DNA of 20,475 bases from Flavobacteriaceae bacterium. GTDB taxonomy: Bacteria > Bacteroidota > Bacteroidia > Flavobacteriales > Flavobacteriaceae. The translations under genes and the position numbers were made by a program. This document shows positions 18,005 through 20,475 of this stretch, piece after piece. Every line of letters starts with the position of its first letter. Positions within the stretch are counted from its first letter, which is position 1. Location of the stretch: contig PATA01000014.1 of the NCBI GenBank assembly GCA_002713495.1, positions 15,742 through 36,216 on the forward strand, given 5' to 3'. The notes under the pieces are model-generated. The model saw only the letters and a list, made by a program, of their open reading frames with translations, did not search any database and was not told the DNA's origin.

Positions 18005-19879
18005 TTAATTGGGTTTTATATATTTTTTTTGAGATTTTTTATCAATTTCATATTGTCTTCTAACTTTTCTAACCTCAATAGATTCTGAAATCTCTGGAAC
18101 AGGAACTTCCCACCATGAATAACCATAACCTGACATTTTTCTGTCACGAATTGTTTCCATGTATATAACTGTTGTTCTATCATTTTTTTTAGCTCTGGAT
18201 AATGACTTAATATACTCTTTAATTCCTTTTGGTTTATATACTATAGCTCCTAAACTTTCTGCATTTTTTGCTAAATCAACTGGCAAAAAATCGCCATCCA
18301 ATTGACCAGTTTTTGGGTTTCTATATTTGAAATGTGTACCAAATCCTTCGCCCCCAACGGATTCGGAGAGACCTCCAATACTTGCATATCCCTCATTGTT
18401 TATCAAAATAATTGTTATTTTATAGCCTTCTTGAATTGTTGTTATAATATCTGAGGGAAGCATTAAATAGCTAGCGTCTCCACATATTACATATACTTCT
18501 CTCGACTTATCAGCCATTTTAACTCCTAATCCTCCTGGAATTTCATAACCCATGCATGAATTTCCATATTCTAAATGAAATCCTTTGGAGCTTTTCGTCC
18601 TCCACAATTTATGAAGATCACCCGGAGCACTTCCTGCAGCACAAACAACCACATCATTATCATCTATGAAATTATTTAAAGCCCCTAAAATTTCTGCTTG
18701 AACAGGTTTATTAAAATCAACAGGTGAGTATACTTTATCAACTATTTTATCCCACTCCTTATTTAAGGATTTAATTTTATTTATATATGTATCATCTGTA
18801 CTATATCCATCTAGTTCTTTGCTAATTATTTTTATTGTTTCTTTAGCATCACCCTGAAGTGGAATAGCAGATTGTTTGAAAACATCTAGTTCAGTAATGT
18901 TGATATTTATAAAAGTAACTTTAGGATTTTGCCATGCTGACTTTGATGCAGAGGTAAAATCACCATATCTTGTTCCAATACCAATTACTAAATCAGCATC
19001 TTTTGAAATCTCATTTGCACCTTTTGTCCCTGTCGCTCCCATCGCGCCAAGATTTAATTCATGTTTATAATGAAGAGTGCCTTTGCCTGCAAAAGTTTCA
19101 GCAACTGGAATTCCAGTTTTCTCAATAAATTTTTTTAGTTCTTCCTCTGCCTCTGAATAAATCACTCCTCCTCCTGAAATAATCATTGGTCGTTTTGATT
19201 TTCTTATAGTCTCTATAGCTTTACTAATTAATAATTTATCTGGAGTTAAACGAGGAATATTCCATATTCTTTTTTGAAAAAATTCATCTGGAAACTCATA
19301 TGTTTCAGCCTGAACATCATGGGGTAAAGAAATAGTAACTGCTCCCGTTTCAGATGGAGATGTTAATACTCTCATTGCTTCAAGCATTGATGAAATTAAT
19401 TGCTCGGGTCTATTTATTCTATCCCAATATTTTGAAACAGGTTTAAAACAATCATTCGCCGACATATCTTGAGTGTGACTGTATTCAGTTTGCTGAAGTA
19501 GAGGAGAAGCTGTCCTTTTAGAAAAAAAATCTCATGGAAATAATAAGACTGGAATCCGATTTATAGTGGCTGATGCTGCAGCTGTTATCATATTTGTTGC
19601 TCCTGGACCAATCGAACTAGTACACATAAAAGTTTGAAGCCTATTTTTCATCTTTGCATAAGCAGCAGCTGTATGGACCATAGCCTGCTCATTTCTTGTT
19701 TGATAGTAAATAAAATCTGGATTTTGTTTTAATGCCTCTCCCAGTCCAACAACATTTCCGTGGCCAAAAATACCAAAACATCCAGCAAAAAATTTATTTT
19801 CCTTACCATCTCTATTTACATATTGATTTTTTAAAAACTTGATTGTTGCTTGAGCAACTGTTAATTTTATTGTTTTCAT
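18005..19879 (-). pseudogene. iolD: iolD, trihydroxycyclohexane-1,2-dione hydrolase, interrupted by an in-frame TGA
   Basis: A thiamine-diphosphate enzyme that hydrolytically opens the inositol-derived ring to 5-deoxy-glucuronate. The frame from ATG 19879 to TAA at 18005 is 624 codons, matching IolD (about 620-640), but codon 116 is TGA (19534-19532). The 115-residue first part holds the ThDP-activating glutamate E64 in [16 protein letters not shown] and ends [10 protein letters not shown]. The second part continues in frame with DFFSKRTASPLLQQ, then NDCFKPVSKYWDRI and the ThDP motif GDASYLM (467-473) to NNE (494-496). IolD homologues have PGD at the junction, so TGA replaces a glycine codon (GGA to TGA). 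If the stop is real and not suppressed, neither half should be active, because E64 and the ThDP motif are separated. The start lies 6 bases after iolC. Confidence 0.92.
19532..19534 (-). other. In-frame TGA interrupting iolD
   Basis: Codon 116 reads CCA TGA GAT on the minus strand, between VLLFP and DFFSKR. The distance to the distal stop is an exact multiple of three, so no frameshift is involved, although an 8-T run follows close by. An expected glycine codon GGA differs by one base. Confidence 0.85.
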
Positions 19880-19885
19880 AATCTA

Positions 19886-20475
19886 TTAAAACCCTCCGTT
19901 ACTTTTAATAAAACTCATAGATTCTTCTAGAGTAGGCATAAAATTTGCACATCCTTTTTTTGTTACAACTTGAGCTCCACTCGCATTTCCCATTCTACAT
20001 GATTTATATAAATCCCATCCATTCAAAATACCGTACAAAAACCCTCCCGCAAATGCATCTCCAGCACCTAACACATTTAATATTTTAACCGGAAATCCGG
20101 GTACATCCTTCGTTTTGGAATTTTGCTGAAAAATAGTTGCTCCATTTTTCCCTCTTTTGACTATTAGAGTTTCTATTCCAAGTGATAATAATTGAGAAAT
20201 TGAATTATTGATATCTCCACTAATCTCTGGGGATGAAATTTGTTGATTTTTTATATTTAATTGTGATTTATCATTCAAGGTAGAAGCCAAAATTTCTTCC
20301 TCAGTACCAATTACAATTTTAATATTAGGAAGAATAGCCCTTATCATTAAGCCATATGATCTTATATCTTTCCATTGATCAGCTCTAAAATCTAGATCTA
20401 AAACAACATCTACATTATTTTTATTAGCAACTTCAACTGAAAAAAAAGTTGCACTTCTAGTTGGCTCAATATTTA
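19886..20475 (-). CDS. iolC: 5-dehydro-2-deoxygluconokinase (N-terminus beyond window edge)
   Basis: A PfkB-family sugar kinase phosphorylating 2-deoxy-5-keto-D-gluconate in inositol catabolism. The reading frame is open to the right edge, giving about 196 residues of the C-terminal part. It continues upstream of the internal Met at 20347, with residues such as NIEPTRSATFF and DLDFRADQW matching the IolC family's substrate-side loop. The ATP and catalytic motif GAGDAF (plus 20051-20068) contains the catalytic base aspartate. The C-terminal GCANFMPT segment is a typical PfkB end. It is the most upstream gene of the iol operon in this window, 6 bases before iolD; the operon promoter must lie beyond the right edge. 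Confidence 0.9.
   Translation of the reverse strand, partial: NIEPTRSATFFSVEVANKNNVDVVLDLDFRADQWKDIRSYGLMIRAILPNIKIVIGTEEEILASTLNDKSQLNIKNQQISSPEISGDINNSISQLLSLGIETLIVKRGKNGATIFQQNSKTKDVPGFPVKILNVLGAGDAFAGGFLYGILNGWDLYKSCRMGNASGAQVVTKKGCANFMPTLEESMSFIKSNGGF

Noticed and set aside
19532-19534. Selenocysteine at the iolD TGA
   Set aside because: IolD is not a selenoprotein family, the expected residue is glycine, and I see no obvious SECIS-like hairpin just downstream.
19515-19540. Frameshift in the T-run as the cause of the iolD break
   Set aside because: Both halves are in the same frame and the distance is a multiple of three, so a substitution to TGA explains it without an indel.

Overview
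The window is AT-rich (I estimate about 30% GC) and reads as a chromosomal piece of a marine-type flavobacterium (Bacteroidota). The evidence is the succinate dehydrogenase gene order with a b558-type cytochrome subunit, secreted proteins whose signal peptides end in AQ or CQ, gene starts without clear Shine-Dalgarno sequences, and promoter-like TAnnTTTG boxes of the Bacteroidota type. There are no RNA genes, insertion sequences, CRISPR arrays or phage genes that I can support, and no gene-free stretch longer than about 120 bases.

Layout. Positions 1-3310 (minus strand) carry sdhC-sdhA-sdhB, the respiratory complex II operon, with sdhB running off the left edge and a good flavobacterial promoter candidate before sdhC. 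Positions 3406-6255 (minus) encode a secreted protein of about 949 residues with at least eleven Asp-box (BNR) repeats. It is divergent from a PepP-type Xaa-Pro aminopeptidase (6345-7637, plus). Positions 7643-8874 (minus) hold a two-gene unit: a SCO1/SenC copper chaperone followed by a secreted protein that resembles the P19/Tp34 periplasmic metal-binding family. Divergent from it are rseP (8994-10316) and a two-gene flavoenzyme unit, a gluconate-2-dehydrogenase subunit-3-like gene and a GMC oxidoreductase (10366-12580).

Positions 12592-20475 (minus) form one compact myo-inositol catabolic operon. In transcription order it is iolC (cut by the right edge), iolD, an SSS-family sodium symporter, iolE, iolB, and two Gfo/Idh/MocA dehydrogenases of the IolG type. 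The symporter would import the polyol. The IolG-type enzymes oxidise inositol to inosose, IolE dehydrates it, IolD opens the ring, IolB isomerises the acid and IolC phosphorylates it. The aldolase (iolJ) and the semialdehyde dehydrogenase (iolA) are not in view.

The main oddity is that two genes are interrupted by single in-frame stop codons, with the homologous reading frame continuing past the stop without any shift. iolD has TGA at codon 116, where I expect glycine. The subunit-3-like gene has TAG at codon 145. TGA terminates no other gene in the window, while TAG is a genuine stop between sdhC and sdhA. The simplest explanations are point mutation (strain-level decay) or base error in the assembly. 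Programmed readthrough is possible but has no independent support here. I see no wholly unknown multi-gene system.
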